Shown: positions 18,548 to 27,187 of the stretch, piece after piece
Numbering within the stretch: the stretch's first letter is position 1
Layout: every line of letters starts with the position of its first letter
NCBI RefSeq assembly: GCF_000981805.1
Contig: NZ_CP011132.1
Coordinates: 1,426,001 to 1,490,000 of the forward strand
DNA length: 64,000 nt
DNA from: Citrobacter amalonaticus Y19
GTDB taxonomy: Bacteria; Pseudomonadota; Gammaproteobacteria; Enterobacterales; Enterobacteriaceae
Direction: 5' to 3'
Notes under the pieces: generated by a model
What the model was told of the DNA's origin: nothing
The model's input: only the letters and a program-made list of their open reading frames with translations
Database searches by the model: none
Program-made: the position numbers and the translations under genes

Positions 18548-19177
18548 ATGCTGGTGCGTAATACTTTGACGGAAGCCTTACCATTACGTACGCGGGCTGG
18601 GGCAGTCGGTCTGGTGCTGAGTCTGGAAGGCGCGCGTTATTATATTTTTCATAGTCGCCAGACCCGCGATCAGCTGGCTAGCACCGTCCTGCAAAGGAGG
18701 CTGGCATTGCAACATGACTTGCAGCAGCGAGGACGCGAAATCCCTCAGCCTTACGATCCTGTACAAGGCCAACTGCGTTACCAACAGCTGATTGGCTTCG
18801 CGAGGGATATGACAGCGAGAACCGCTATGGACCCCGAGGGACGACATGCGGAAGAAGCAATGATCGAACACTGGGATGAAATATTGCGGGATTTCGCGAA
18901 TCATCGACATCATCCTCCCCGGCGCGCCGACGTCTTCCTCACCTATTGTCCCTGTCAGGTGACTAATCACGATCCCAGCCCTGTACGTCAACTGGGACGT
19001 ATTCATTATCCACTGTCATGCCACGAAAAATTACGTCGGTTCTGTACAACAGAAAACCGTTCGCACATGCGCTGGACGGTTTACTATGAGCATCCGTTTC
19101 AAACGGTCCCGGGACTGGATATTCATGATGGCAATCTCCGGATCCTGAGACTGCCTCCTCATATCATCATGCCGTAA
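18548..19177 (+). CDS. Uncharacterised deaminase-like protein inserted between rstA and rstB
   Basis: I do not recognise this 209-residue protein as a named gene. Its layout resembles the zinc-dependent cytidine-deaminase-like fold: strands around residues 18-37 (VGLVLSLEGARYYIFHS), then HAEE at H100-A101-E102-E103 starting a helix. A strand leads into YCPC (C134, C136), a 20-residue loop, then LSCHEKLRRF (C158) starting a second helix, and a strand at MRWTVYYEH. In deaminases the HAE supplies a zinc ligand and the catalytic Glu, and two cysteines complete the site. The usual PCxxC is not intact here; C134 or C136 with C158 would have to serve. AAAGGGAG precedes the ATG. There is no signal peptide and no obvious immunity partner. 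The gene opposes both rst genes. Fold assignment is inference. Confidence 0.8.
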   Translation: MLVRNTLTEALPLRTRAGAVGLVLSLEGARYYIFHSRQTRDQLASTVLQRRLALQHDLQQRGREIPQPYDPVQGQLRYQQLIGFARDMTARTAMDPEGRHAEEAMIEHWDEILRDFANHRHHPPRRADVFLTYCPCQVTNHDPSPVRQLGRIHYPLSCHEKLRRFCTTENRSHMRWTVYYEHPFQTVPGLDIHDGNLRILRLPPHIIMP

Positions 19178-19195
19178 CGGACGAAAGGCGTCGTC

Positions 19196-19930
19196 TTACT
19201 GGCCTTGCACATCATCCCAGGCGTGCGGGGCAAACAGATAGCCCTTGTTACGTATTGTTTTAATACGGTAAGGTTCCGCCGCGTTATCCAGCAGTTTCTT
19301 GCGCAGACGCGAGATGGCGACGTCCACACTGCGATCCATGCCGTCATAGCTTACGCCACGTAGATTTTTCAGCAGCGCGTCGCGATCCATAATCTGTCCG
19401 GCGTGGGTGGCGAGCTCCCATAACAGTTCGAAATCGGCGGTGGACAGTATGACTTGCTCGCCGCTGAGTAAGACGACACGATTGATGGGGTCGATGGACA
19501 GGGAACCAAAGCGCAGCGTTTTATGCGGCGAGACGGTGGCAGGCTGAAACCCTTTGCTATGGCCAGATTGATCGTTCTGACGCAGATGTAGCCGCAGTCG
19601 GGCCAACAGCACCGCAGGCGGCGTGGTCTTCAGAATGTAGTCACAGGCACCCATTTCCAGCGCCAGGATATGGTTCATGTCGCTGTCCAGCGAAGTGAGC
19701 AGGACGATGGGTCCCTGCCATTGCCCCTGCAGGTCACGACAGAGGGTCATGCCGTCTTTGCCGGGGAGCATAATATCCAGCAGCACCAGGTCCGGTTGAA
19801 CCTGCAATATCCGCGCCTCCGCCAGATCGCCGCGCGGCTCGACAACCACCTCGAAATCGTGTTTTGCCAGATAGGCCGCAATGAGCGCACCGACTTCTGG
19901 ATCGTCTTCAACAAATACAATCGTGTTCAT
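19196..19930 (-). CDS. rstA: Response regulator RstA (OmpR/PhoB family)
   Basis: RstA is the DNA-binding partner of RstB; in E. coli it activates asr and affects several stress genes. The 244-residue protein has a receiver domain with D9/D10 and phosphoacceptor D52 (LVLLDIMLPGKDG), and a C-terminal winged helix ending RTIRNKGYLFAPHA-like. The ATG at 19928-19930 (MNTIVFVEDD) is the family start. The last residues (DDVQGQ) extend beyond the E. coli end, consistent with altered DNA at the junction with the inserted gene. It is divergent from ydgC. Confidence 0.95.
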   Translation of the reverse strand: MNTIVFVEDDPEVGALIAAYLAKHDFEVVVEPRGDLAEARILQVQPDLVLLDIMLPGKDGMTLCRDLQGQWQGPIVLLTSLDSDMNHILALEMGACDYILKTTPPAVLLARLRLHLRQNDQSGHSKGFQPATVSPHKTLRFGSLSIDPINRVVLLSGEQVILSTADFELLWELATHAGQIMDRDALLKNLRGVSYDGMDRSVDVAISRLRKKLLDNAAEPYRIKTIRNKGYLFAPHAWDDVQGQ

Positions 19931-20057
19931 CGTCTTGATTGCCGATCGGAAAACGTCAACATACACCGCCGGGGCGTTGCCTTCCATTAATCTTTCCTAA
20001 ATGGGGACGCTTCCGTTATGCTGGTTGCCGATGTTATTGATGTGTAAAGGCAAGGTA

Positions 20058-20393
20058 ATGGGACTCGTGATTAAAGCCGCGCTAGGAGCGCTGGTGGTGG
20101 TGTTGATTGGGTTGCTGGCAAAAACGAAGAATTACTACATCGCAGGGTTAATCCCACTGTTCCCGACATTCGCGCTGATTGCCCATTACATCGTGGCCAG
20201 CGAACGGGGAATTGACGCACTGAGAACGACCATCGTGTTCAGCATGTGGTCAATTATTCCCTATTTTGTCTATCTCGTTTCGCTGTGGTATTTCACCGGT
20301 TTTCTGAAGCTGCCGGTGGCGCTGGGCGGGGCGGTGATCTGCTGGTGCCTGAGCGCCTGGCTGCTGATTTTTTGCTGGGTCAAACTGCACTAA
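20058..20393 (+). CDS. ydgC: Inner membrane protein YdgC (GlpM family)
   Basis: YdgC is a 111-residue membrane protein of the GlpM family, which in pseudomonads is linked to alginate production; its role here is unknown. It has four hydrophobic segments (about 1-20, 25-45, 60-80 and 88-108). The ATG at 20058 follows AAGGCAAGG and gives MGLVIKAALGALVVV, as in E. coli. Its stop overlaps that of folM by three bases in convergent orientation. Confidence 0.93.
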   Translation: MGLVIKAALGALVVVLIGLLAKTKNYYIAGLIPLFPTFALIAHYIVASERGIDALRTTIVFSMWSIIPYFVYLVSLWYFTGFLKLPVALGGAVICWCLSAWLLIFCWVKLH

Positions 20394-21112
20394 CGCAGAT
20401 GACGACCGCCGTCTACGGCGAAACTGCGACCGGTCACAAAGCAACTGGTCAACAGATAATCGATTAAATCGATCACCTCTTTTTCGCCCGGCGCCGTTTT
20501 CATCAGCGATTTGTTCAGTGCCTGCTGGCGGTACTCGGCATCGTCACCTTCGTTAAACAGTATCAACGAAGGGGCGATGGCGTTGACCTTCACCTCCGGC
20601 GCGAGCTTTCGGGCGAATGAGCGGGTCATATTATCCAGCGCCGCCTTACTGGCCGCATAGGCGATATGCTTGTCGCTGCCTTTCTCCACAACGTAATCGG
20701 TAAAGTGAATGATGTCACCGGCGGCGTGCCCGTGCCCGCGCAGCATGCCTTCCAGCGCATGGTTAAGCAGATAGGGGGCATTGACGTGGATTTGCATCAT
20801 GCAGGCCAGTACATCAGAGAGCGACGTTCCGGGTTTCTCCGCCATCCATGCGCTGGCATTATGCACGATGGCGCGCAGACCGCTGGCGCGTTCTTTAACG
20901 GTATCGGCGAAAGCCAGAATGCCTTCATCGGTGGAGAAATCAGCCTGAATGCACAGGGCACCCGCCTGGGTCAGCCCGTCAATGGCCGGATAATGCGTAC
21001 GATAGCTGACGATCACCGGCTGTTTCTGGTTGAGAAAGTGCCAGGCAATGGCGAGGCCGATGCGGCGACCACCACCGGTCACTAAAATGGGCAGAGGATG
21101 TTGGGTTCCCAT
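20390..21112 (-). CDS. folM: Dihydromonapterin reductase FolM
   Basis: FolM is a short-chain dehydrogenase that reduces dihydromonapterin to tetrahydromonapterin and weakly reduces dihydrofolate. The 240-residue protein shows the cofactor loop VTGGGRRIGLA near the N-terminus, the NASAW (NNAG-like) motif, YAASKAALDN with the catalytic Tyr-Lys pair, and the C-terminal FAVDGGRHLR. I chose MGTQHPLPILVTGGG as the start, matching the family; a longer frame upstream is not conserved. Confidence 0.95.
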   Translation of the reverse strand: MGTQHPLPILVTGGGRRIGLAIAWHFLNQKQPVIVSYRTHYPAIDGLTQAGALCIQADFSTDEGILAFADTVKERASGLRAIVHNASAWMAEKPGTSLSDVLACMMQIHVNAPYLLNHALEGMLRGHGHAAGDIIHFTDYVVEKGSDKHIAYAASKAALDNMTRSFARKLAPEVKVNAIAPSLILFNEGDDAEYRQQALNKSLMKTAPGEKEVIDLIDYLLTSCFVTGRSFAVDGGRHLR

Positions 21113-21170
21113 CGAAAAACTCCTTATGCGCCTGCGAATCAGGCAATTAGCGTCAAACGATGGGATGCGT

Positions 21171-22553
21171 TTACCCCACCAGCAACCAGGTCGCCGGTAC
21201 GGCGGCAACCAGTAACAGACCAATCAGAACCAATTCCTGACGATTCAGAACGTTATCATGCGTATGCGTCTTACGTGCATACAGGAACACCAGCAGACCC
21301 GGCGCATAAAGCACCACCGAGAGCAGCAGGTGCATTGGCCCCGAGGCATACAATAACCATAAGCCATAAATGCACGCACCGACACCTACCGCCTGGTGAA
21401 GCGGACGGGTGGCAATTTTCAGCAGGAAGGCGCCGACAAGGAAATAAGGAACCAGAATCATCTCTGAGGCGATGGTCAGCAGGGTGTTGTAATCCGAACC
21501 GGTAAGCCAGATAAGCACAAGACAGACCTGGACGCAGAGGTTGGTGAGCCACAACGAGGCCGATGGTGCACCTTGCGCATTCTGACGGGCGAAAATCCGC
21601 GGGAAGGCTTTATGGGTTGAGGCGAGAAACGGAACTTCCGCCGCCATAATCGTCCAGCTCAGATAGGCCCCGCAGACAGAGACAATCAGGCCCGCCGCAA
21701 TGATAATCTCACCCCACGGCCCCATCATTTTGACCATCAGACCCGCCATTGACGGGTTACGGATCTCCGCCAGTTCCGGACGGGCAACCACGCCAAGCGA
21801 GAGCAGAGTCACCAGCAGATAAACAGCAAGCGCGGAGAGCACTGCCAGCAGTGTCGCGCGACCCACATCGTGCTTATTGCGCGCCCGCGCCGAGACCACC
21901 ACTGCGCCTTCCACACCGATGAACACCCATAGCGTGATGAGCATCGTGTTTTTAACCTGTTCCCAGACCGGGACACCCAGCGCAATGCCAGTGAAATCGA
22001 GGCTGAAAACCTCCAGTTTGAACGCCATAAAGGCCAGCACGATAAACAGACCGAGCGGCAGCAATTTTGCCAGCGTCGCCACCAGATTGATGCTGGCCGC
22101 CGTTTGCACACCGCGTAGCACCAGAAAGTGCACCACCCACAGCAGCACCGAAGCGCCCACGATCGCCTGCCAGGTGTTCCCGTCGCCAAACAGACGCAGC
22201 GCGGGCGTATCGGTAAAGAAACTGAGGGCAGAGAAGACAATGACGAGGTAGGAGACGTTGGCAATCACCGCGCATAACCAGTAACCCCAGGCAGAGCAGA
22301 AACCGATTAGCTCCCCGAATCCTTCACGGGCATAGGTGAAGATGCCGCCATCCAGTTCGGGACGGATACGCGTCAGAATCAACATGGCAAACGCCAGCAG
22401 CAATATCCCGGCGCCGGTGATCGCCCAGCCGATGAGTAAGGCCGACGGACTGGCAACCGCGGCCATGTTCTGCGGCAGACTGAAAACACCTGCGCCAAGC
22501 ATTGAGCTTAAAACCAGCGCGGTGAGTGCGCTCAGTCCCAGTTTCTTTTCCAT
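21171..22553 (-). CDS. ydgI: Putative arginine/ornithine antiporter YdgI (APC superfamily)
   Basis: YdgI is a basic amino acid antiporter-like permease of the ArcD type in the APC superfamily, with about 12 membrane segments. The 460-residue protein begins MEKKLGLSALTALVLSSMLG, containing the APC helix-1 GAGVFSLPQN motif, and has the conserved VFIGVEGAVVVSARA region near residue 215. Its substrate has not been shown directly. It sits 58 bases upstream of folM on the same strand and could be co-transcribed. Confidence 0.92.
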   Translation of the reverse strand: MEKKLGLSALTALVLSSMLGAGVFSLPQNMAAVASPSALLIGWAITGAGILLLAFAMLILTRIRPELDGGIFTYAREGFGELIGFCSAWGYWLCAVIANVSYLVIVFSALSFFTDTPALRLFGDGNTWQAIVGASVLLWVVHFLVLRGVQTAASINLVATLAKLLPLGLFIVLAFMAFKLEVFSLDFTGIALGVPVWEQVKNTMLITLWVFIGVEGAVVVSARARNKHDVGRATLLAVLSALAVYLLVTLLSLGVVARPELAEIRNPSMAGLMVKMMGPWGEIIIAAGLIVSVCGAYLSWTIMAAEVPFLASTHKAFPRIFARQNAQGAPSASLWLTNLCVQVCLVLIWLTGSDYNTLLTIASEMILVPYFLVGAFLLKIATRPLHQAVGVGACIYGLWLLYASGPMHLLLSVVLYAPGLLVFLYARKTHTHDNVLNRQELVLIGLLLVAAVPATWLLVG

Positions 22554-22699
22554 GGTTATCCCGTGGTAAAAACGAACGATGAAGAATAATTATTGTGGCA
22601 AAACGCATAAAAATGGTGAAAGCCACTAAGGCGCGGGATTTTACGGAGAGAAGAGACTGCATGCAACGATCAGAGAAAGATTTGTGACTAATAAAACGA

Positions 22700-22720
22700 A
22701 AGGCGGCATAAAGCCGCCTT
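22700..22720 (-). terminator. Terminator downstream of ydgH
   Basis: An 8-bp stem (AAGGCGGC/GCCGCCTT) with a 5-base loop lies 19 bases past the ydgH stop. TCGTTTTATT follows on the minus strand. Confidence 0.8.
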
Positions 22721-22739
22721 ATTTTACTACCGGAGCGCG

Positions 22740-23684
22740 TTATTTATACAGATCGGCGCTGATGGTCATGTTGTTACCACGTTCCTGCCACTGGCGGGTA
22801 ATGTGGTAATACTTGGCCCCTTGTTTCGCCGCACGCTTGGCGACCTGATAAGAGACGTCGGTCATGCTGCTGTAGTTGCCGGTGAACTTGATGCTGTCGA
22901 ACGGTACCATCATGGCCGCCGTCGCTTTGTTCAGTTCTTCGACTTTCGTGCCATCCGGCAGGGTGACAGTGTAACGTCCACCTTTAGTGGATTGCGTTTC
23001 GAAGAAGCGGCCCACTTCCGAGCTCGGAGAGGCGGTGGTGGCGACACCCGGGATCTCGACATTCTTCGCCGCTTCGCCGCCAGCAGCGAGCGCTGCGCGA
23101 CCTGCATCGGAATCCGCCGGGATAGCGTCAGGGCTCTGCACTACGCGTTTCTTCGCATCTTCTTTGTAGATAAAGGCAGTGATGCGCTGGTTGCCACCCT
23201 GGTTCGCATCAATCTGACGCACGATGTAGAAGGAGTAAGCGCCTTTTTCACGTGCGGCTTTGGTAATGGCGTCATTCACTTCTGGCTGGCTGCGGTAGAA
23301 ACCCTGAACCGTGACGGTGTCAAACGGTTCCAGCATGACGGCTTCAGACTTCGGCAATTCCACCACGCCATTGATCACGCGGTTTTTGCTGTCTTCCGCT
23401 TTTTCGGCGTCGGCCTTGTAGAAGTCTGCAACAACACGCCAGTTACCACTGTTACCAAAATCAGATGTATCAACGACATAAAATGAGGCAGCGCCTTCTT
23501 TATCTGCGCGGCGGTTAACGGCCTTCACCGCGTCGCCAATCGCATTAAAACGGCCAGTGACCGTGACACGGTCATAAGGTTTCAGTGCTGCCGCTTGCTC
23601 CGGCGTCAATTCTGTTGCTGCGTTTACGGAAAAAGCCGTCGCAGAAAGAAGTGCGGACGCCAGGAGAGTGTTCTTAAGCTTCAT
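22740..23684 (-). CDS. ydgH: Periplasmic protein YdgH with three DUF1471 (BhsA/McbA-like) domains
   Basis: YdgH is an exported stress-associated protein of unknown mechanism. The 314-residue product has a Sec signal peptide (MKLKNTLLASALLSATAFS, cleaved after VNA). Three tandem YdgH/BhsA/McbA domains follow, each ending in a recognisable signature: ASFYVVDTSD, AYSFYIVRQID and AKYYHITRQWQ. AAGGAT lies upstream of the ATG. It is monocistronic, with a terminator downstream and a 526-base divergent region shared with pntA. Confidence 0.94.
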   Translation of the reverse strand: MKLKNTLLASALLSATAFSVNAATELTPEQAAALKPYDRVTVTGRFNAIGDAVKAVNRRADKEGAASFYVVDTSDFGNSGNWRVVADFYKADAEKAEDSKNRVINGVVELPKSEAVMLEPFDTVTVQGFYRSQPEVNDAITKAAREKGAYSFYIVRQIDANQGGNQRITAFIYKEDAKKRVVQSPDAIPADSDAGRAALAAGGEAAKNVEIPGVATTASPSSEVGRFFETQSTKGGRYTVTLPDGTKVEELNKATAAMMVPFDSIKFTGNYSSMTDVSYQVAKRAAKQGAKYYHITRQWQERGNNMTISADLYK

Positions 23685-24210
23685 AAAAATAATCCTTCGC
23701 CTTGCGCAAACCAGGTACTGGTATTGTTATTGACTAGAAACGTGGCTGATTATTGCATTTAAACCCGGTGACTGTCTGCGTCATTTTTCAATCGGCATGA
23801 CAGATGACGTCACAAGGTCGATAACAAATTATGATATGTCGAAAAAATGGTCATTTCACAGTAAAAACTGATGAACATACTGAATTTTATAAGTTAATTT
23901 AATGTTAATTAGTTGATCTGCTGTGGCGCTTAATCATGTTTTGCCGCGTCGTCTGAGCGATTTATTGGCTTTTCGCAAGGAATTGAAGGTCATTATCCCG
24001 GTCAGAGGGCTGAATCGTTCCTGTTTTGCTGATAACCCGACAAATACTGTTTTTTGGCGCTAGATCACAGGCGCTATTTTCAGTACGTTATACGGAGTTT
24101 GTTACTGTTTTATTTTTCCGGGGTAACCTGTACCTCCTGCGTGAAATTGCCTGCGCAATTCCACGATCACTGACAAACCATCATCAAAAATACCGATGGA
24201 AGGGAACATG
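23685..24210. other. Divergent intergenic region between ydgH and pntA
   Basis: This 526-base AT-rich stretch must hold the ydgH and pntAB promoters. I can see a TGACGTCA palindrome near 23807-23814 and a T/A-rich block around 23880-23915. I cannot assign specific regulator sites, and I found no convincing small gene in it. Confidence 0.6.
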
Positions 24211-25740
24211 ATGCGAATTGGCATACCAAAAGAACGGTTTACCAATGAAACCCGCGTAGCAGCGACGCCGAAAACGGTTGAGCAACTGCTGAAGCTGGGT
24301 TTCACCGTCGCGGTAGAGAGCGGCGCGGGTGGACTGGCAAGTTTTGACGATAAGGCTTTTGTAGAAGCGGGCGCGGAAATTGTCGACAGCAGCGCTGTCT
24401 GGCAATCAGAGATCATTCTGAAGGTCAACGCACCGGAAGATGAGGAAATTCCGTTACTCAATCCGGGCACCACGCTGGTCAGCTTCATCTGGCCTGCGCA
24501 GAATCCAGAGTTAATGCAAAAGCTCGCCGAGCGTAATGTGACGGTGATGGCAATGGATTCTGTACCGCGTATTTCACGTGCGCAGTCGCTGGATGCATTG
24601 AGCTCCATGGCAAACATTGCCGGTTATCGGGCGATCGTTGAAGCGGCGCACGAGTTCGGACGCTTCTTTACCGGGCAAATCACCGCAGCGGGCAAAGTGC
24701 CGCCGGCCAAAGTGATGGTGATCGGCGCAGGCGTCGCGGGTCTGGCCGCCATTGGCGCGGCGAACAGCCTGGGCGCGATTGTACGTGCTTTTGACACCCG
24801 TCCCGAAGTGAAAGAGCAGGTCCAGAGTATGGGCGCTGAATTCCTCGAACTGGATTTCAAAGAGGAAGCGGGTAGCGGCGACGGTTATGCCAAAGTCATG
24901 TCCGAAGCGTTTATCAAAGCGGAAATGGCGCTGTTTGCCGCGCAGGCAAAAGAGGTCGACATTATTGTCACCACCGCGCTGATCCCCGGCAAACCGGCAC
25001 CGAAACTGATCACCCGTGAGATGGTTGACTCTATGAAAGCGGGCAGCGTCATTGTCGACCTGGCCGCCCAAAACGGCGGCAACTGTGAATACACGGTTGC
25101 CAATCAGGTCACGACCACCGCAAATGGCGTCAAAGTGATCGGCTATACCGACTTGCCAGGGCGTCTGCCGACGCAGTCCTCGCAACTTTATGGCACCAAC
25201 CTCGTTAACCTGCTCAAACTGCTGTGCAAAGAGAAAGACGGTAATATCACCGTTGATTTCGACGACGTGGTCATCCGCGGCGTAACGGTGGTGCGTGACG
25301 GTGAAATTACCTGGCCTGCGCCGCCGATTCAGGTGTCCGCACAACCGCAGGCCGCCGCGAAAGCCGCGCCAGCAGCAAAAGAACCGGAAAAACCCGCTTC
25401 ACCGTGGCGCAAATATGCGCTGATGGCGCTGGCGATCGTTCTGTTTGGCTGGCTGGCTGACGTCGCGCCGAAAGAGTTCCTCGGGCACTTTACGGTATTC
25501 GCTCTGTCCTGCGTGGTGGGTTACTACGTGGTCTGGAACGTCTCTCATGCTCTGCATACGCCGCTGATGTCCGTGACCAACGCCATTTCAGGGATCATCG
25601 TGGTTGGCGCGCTATTGCAGATTGGCCAGGGTGGCTGGGTTAGCTTCCTGAGCTTCATCGCGGTACTGATTGCCAGCATCAATATTTTCGGTGGCTTCAC
25701 CGTGACTCAGCGCATGCTGAAAATGTTCCGGAAAAACTAA
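24211..25740 (+). CDS. pntA: NAD(P) transhydrogenase subunit alpha
   Basis: PntA is the alpha subunit of the proton-translocating transhydrogenase, which uses the proton gradient to transfer hydride from NADH to NADP. The 509-residue protein has the cytoplasmic NAD-binding dI domain (with the GAGVAGLAAIGAANSLGA Rossmann motif), an Ala/Pro-rich linker around residues 375-400, and four C-terminal membrane helices. GAAGGGA lies 6 bases before the ATG at 24211; an ATG one codon upstream is also possible. It is followed by pntB after 10 bases. Confidence 0.97.
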   Translation: MRIGIPKERFTNETRVAATPKTVEQLLKLGFTVAVESGAGGLASFDDKAFVEAGAEIVDSSAVWQSEIILKVNAPEDEEIPLLNPGTTLVSFIWPAQNPELMQKLAERNVTVMAMDSVPRISRAQSLDALSSMANIAGYRAIVEAAHEFGRFFTGQITAAGKVPPAKVMVIGAGVAGLAAIGAANSLGAIVRAFDTRPEVKEQVQSMGAEFLELDFKEEAGSGDGYAKVMSEAFIKAEMALFAAQAKEVDIIVTTALIPGKPAPKLITREMVDSMKAGSVIVDLAAQNGGNCEYTVANQVTTTANGVKVIGYTDLPGRLPTQSSQLYGTNLVNLLKLLCKEKDGNITVDFDDVVIRGVTVVRDGEITWPAPPIQVSAQPQAAAKAAPAAKEPEKPASPWRKYALMALAIVLFGWLADVAPKEFLGHFTVFALSCVVGYYVVWNVSHALHTPLMSVTNAISGIIVVGALLQIGQGGWVSFLSFIAVLIASINIFGGFTVTQRMLKMFRKN

Positions 25741-25750
25741 GGGGTAACAC

Positions 25751-27139
25751 ATGTCTGGAGGATTAGTTACAGCTGCATACATTGTTGCCGCGATCCTGTT
25801 TATTTTCAGTCTGGCGGGACTTTCAAAACATGAAACGTCTCAGCAGGGTAACAACTTCGGTATCGCCGGGATGGCGATTGCGCTGATTGCCACGATTTTT
25901 GGCCCGGATACCGGCAATGTTGCCTGGATCCTGGTGGCGATGATCATCGGCGGCGCGATTGGTATTCGTCTGGCGAAGAAAGTCGAAATGACCGAAATGC
26001 CGGAGCTGGTGGCGATTCTGCACAGCTTCGTCGGTCTGGCTGCGGTGCTGGTCGGCTTTAACAGCTATCTGTATCACGAAGCGGGCCTCGAGCCGATTCT
26101 GGTGAATATTCACCTGACCGAAGTGTTCCTTGGCATCTTCATCGGTGCGGTGACCTTCACCGGTTCGGTGGTGGCGTTTGGTAAACTGCGCGGCAAGATT
26201 TCGTCTAAGCCGCTGATGCTGCCGAATCGCCATAAAATGAATCTCGCGGCGCTGGTGGTCTCTTTCCTGCTGTTGGTGGTCTTTGTACGCACCGAAAGCG
26301 TTGGCCTGCAGGTTCTGGCGCTGCTGGTGATGACCATCATCGCGCTGGCGTTCGGCTGGCATCTGGTGGCCTCCATCGGCGGGGCGGATATGCCGGTCGT
26401 GGTCTCCATGCTGAACTCCTACTCCGGTTGGGCGGCAGCGGCGGCGGGCTTCATGCTGAGCAACGACCTGCTGATCGTGACCGGTGCGCTGGTCGGTTCT
26501 TCCGGTGCAATTCTGTCTTACATCATGTGTAAGGCGATGAACCGCTCGTTCATCAGCGTCATTGCAGGGGGCTTCGGTACCGATGGTACGGCGTCCAGCG
26601 GTGATGAAGAAGTGGGTGAACACCGTGAGATCAGTGCGGAAGATACTGCCGATATGCTGAAAAACTCGCATACGGTGATCATCACCCCGGGCTACGGCAT
26701 GGCGGTGGCGCAGGCACAGTATCCGGTTGCGGAAATTACCGAGAAACTGCGCGCGCGCGGTATCAAAGTGCGTTTCGGCATCCATCCGGTTGCCGGACGT
26801 TTGCCTGGCCACATGAACGTACTGCTGGCGGAAGCGAAAGTGCCTTACGACATCGTGCTGGAAATGGACGAGATCAACGATGATTTCGCCGATACCGACA
26901 CCGTGCTGGTCATTGGCGCGAACGACACCGTGAACCCGGCGGCGCAGGACGATCCGAACAGTCCGATTGCCGGTATGCCGGTACTGGAAGTGTGGAAAGC
27001 GCAGAACGTTATCGTCTTCAAACGTTCAATGAATACCGGCTACGCTGGTGTGCAGAACCCACTGTTCTTTAAAGAGAACACCCATATGCTGTTTGGCGAT
27101 GCCAAAGCCAGCGTGGATGCGATTCTGAAAGCGCTGTAA
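25751..27139 (+). CDS. pntB: NAD(P) transhydrogenase subunit beta
   Basis: PntB carries most membrane helices of the transhydrogenase proton channel and the NADP-binding dIII domain. The 462-residue protein has about nine N-terminal helices and then the dIII domain with ITPGYGMAVAQAQYPVAE, FGIHPVAGRLPGHMNVLLAE, ANDTVNPAAQ and KRSMNTGYAGVQNPLFF. All are hallmarks of NADP binding in this family. It forms a two-gene operon with pntA and ends at a strong terminator. Confidence 0.97.
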   Translation: MSGGLVTAAYIVAAILFIFSLAGLSKHETSQQGNNFGIAGMAIALIATIFGPDTGNVAWILVAMIIGGAIGIRLAKKVEMTEMPELVAILHSFVGLAAVLVGFNSYLYHEAGLEPILVNIHLTEVFLGIFIGAVTFTGSVVAFGKLRGKISSKPLMLPNRHKMNLAALVVSFLLLVVFVRTESVGLQVLALLVMTIIALAFGWHLVASIGGADMPVVVSMLNSYSGWAAAAAGFMLSNDLLIVTGALVGSSGAILSYIMCKAMNRSFISVIAGGFGTDGTASSGDEEVGEHREISAEDTADMLKNSHTVIITPGYGMAVAQAQYPVAEITEKLRARGIKVRFGIHPVAGRLPGHMNVLLAEAKVPYDIVLEMDEINDDFADTDTVLVIGANDTVNPAAQDDPNSPIAGMPVLEVWKAQNVIVFKRSMNTGYAGVQNPLFFKENTHMLFGDAKASVDAILKAL

Positions 27140-27154
27140 TCGGTTGTTCCCTTG

Positions 27155-27178
27155 AAACGGCCTCTGCGGAGGCCGTTT
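27155..27178. terminator. Bidirectional terminator between pntB and tqsA
   Basis: A perfect 10-bp stem (AAACGGCCTC/GAGGCCGTTT) with a TGCG loop and T-rich flanks lies between converging pntB and tqsA. Confidence 0.92.
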
Positions 27179-27187
27179 TTATGTCGA

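Noticed and set aside
19931..20057. A possible PhoP box upstream of rstA
   Set aside because: The best match (CATTTA-N5-GATTAA on the minus strand) misses several consensus bases in both repeats, so I do not annotate it despite known PhoP control in E. coli.
24026..24211. A 61-codon frame ending at the pntA start
   Set aside because: It has no ribosome-binding site or recognisable peptide features and covers the expected pntA promoter.
25823..26812. A 329-codon minus-strand frame inside pntB
   Set aside because: Rich in His, Arg and Gln, as expected of antisense frames of GC-rich genes, and fully inside a conserved gene.
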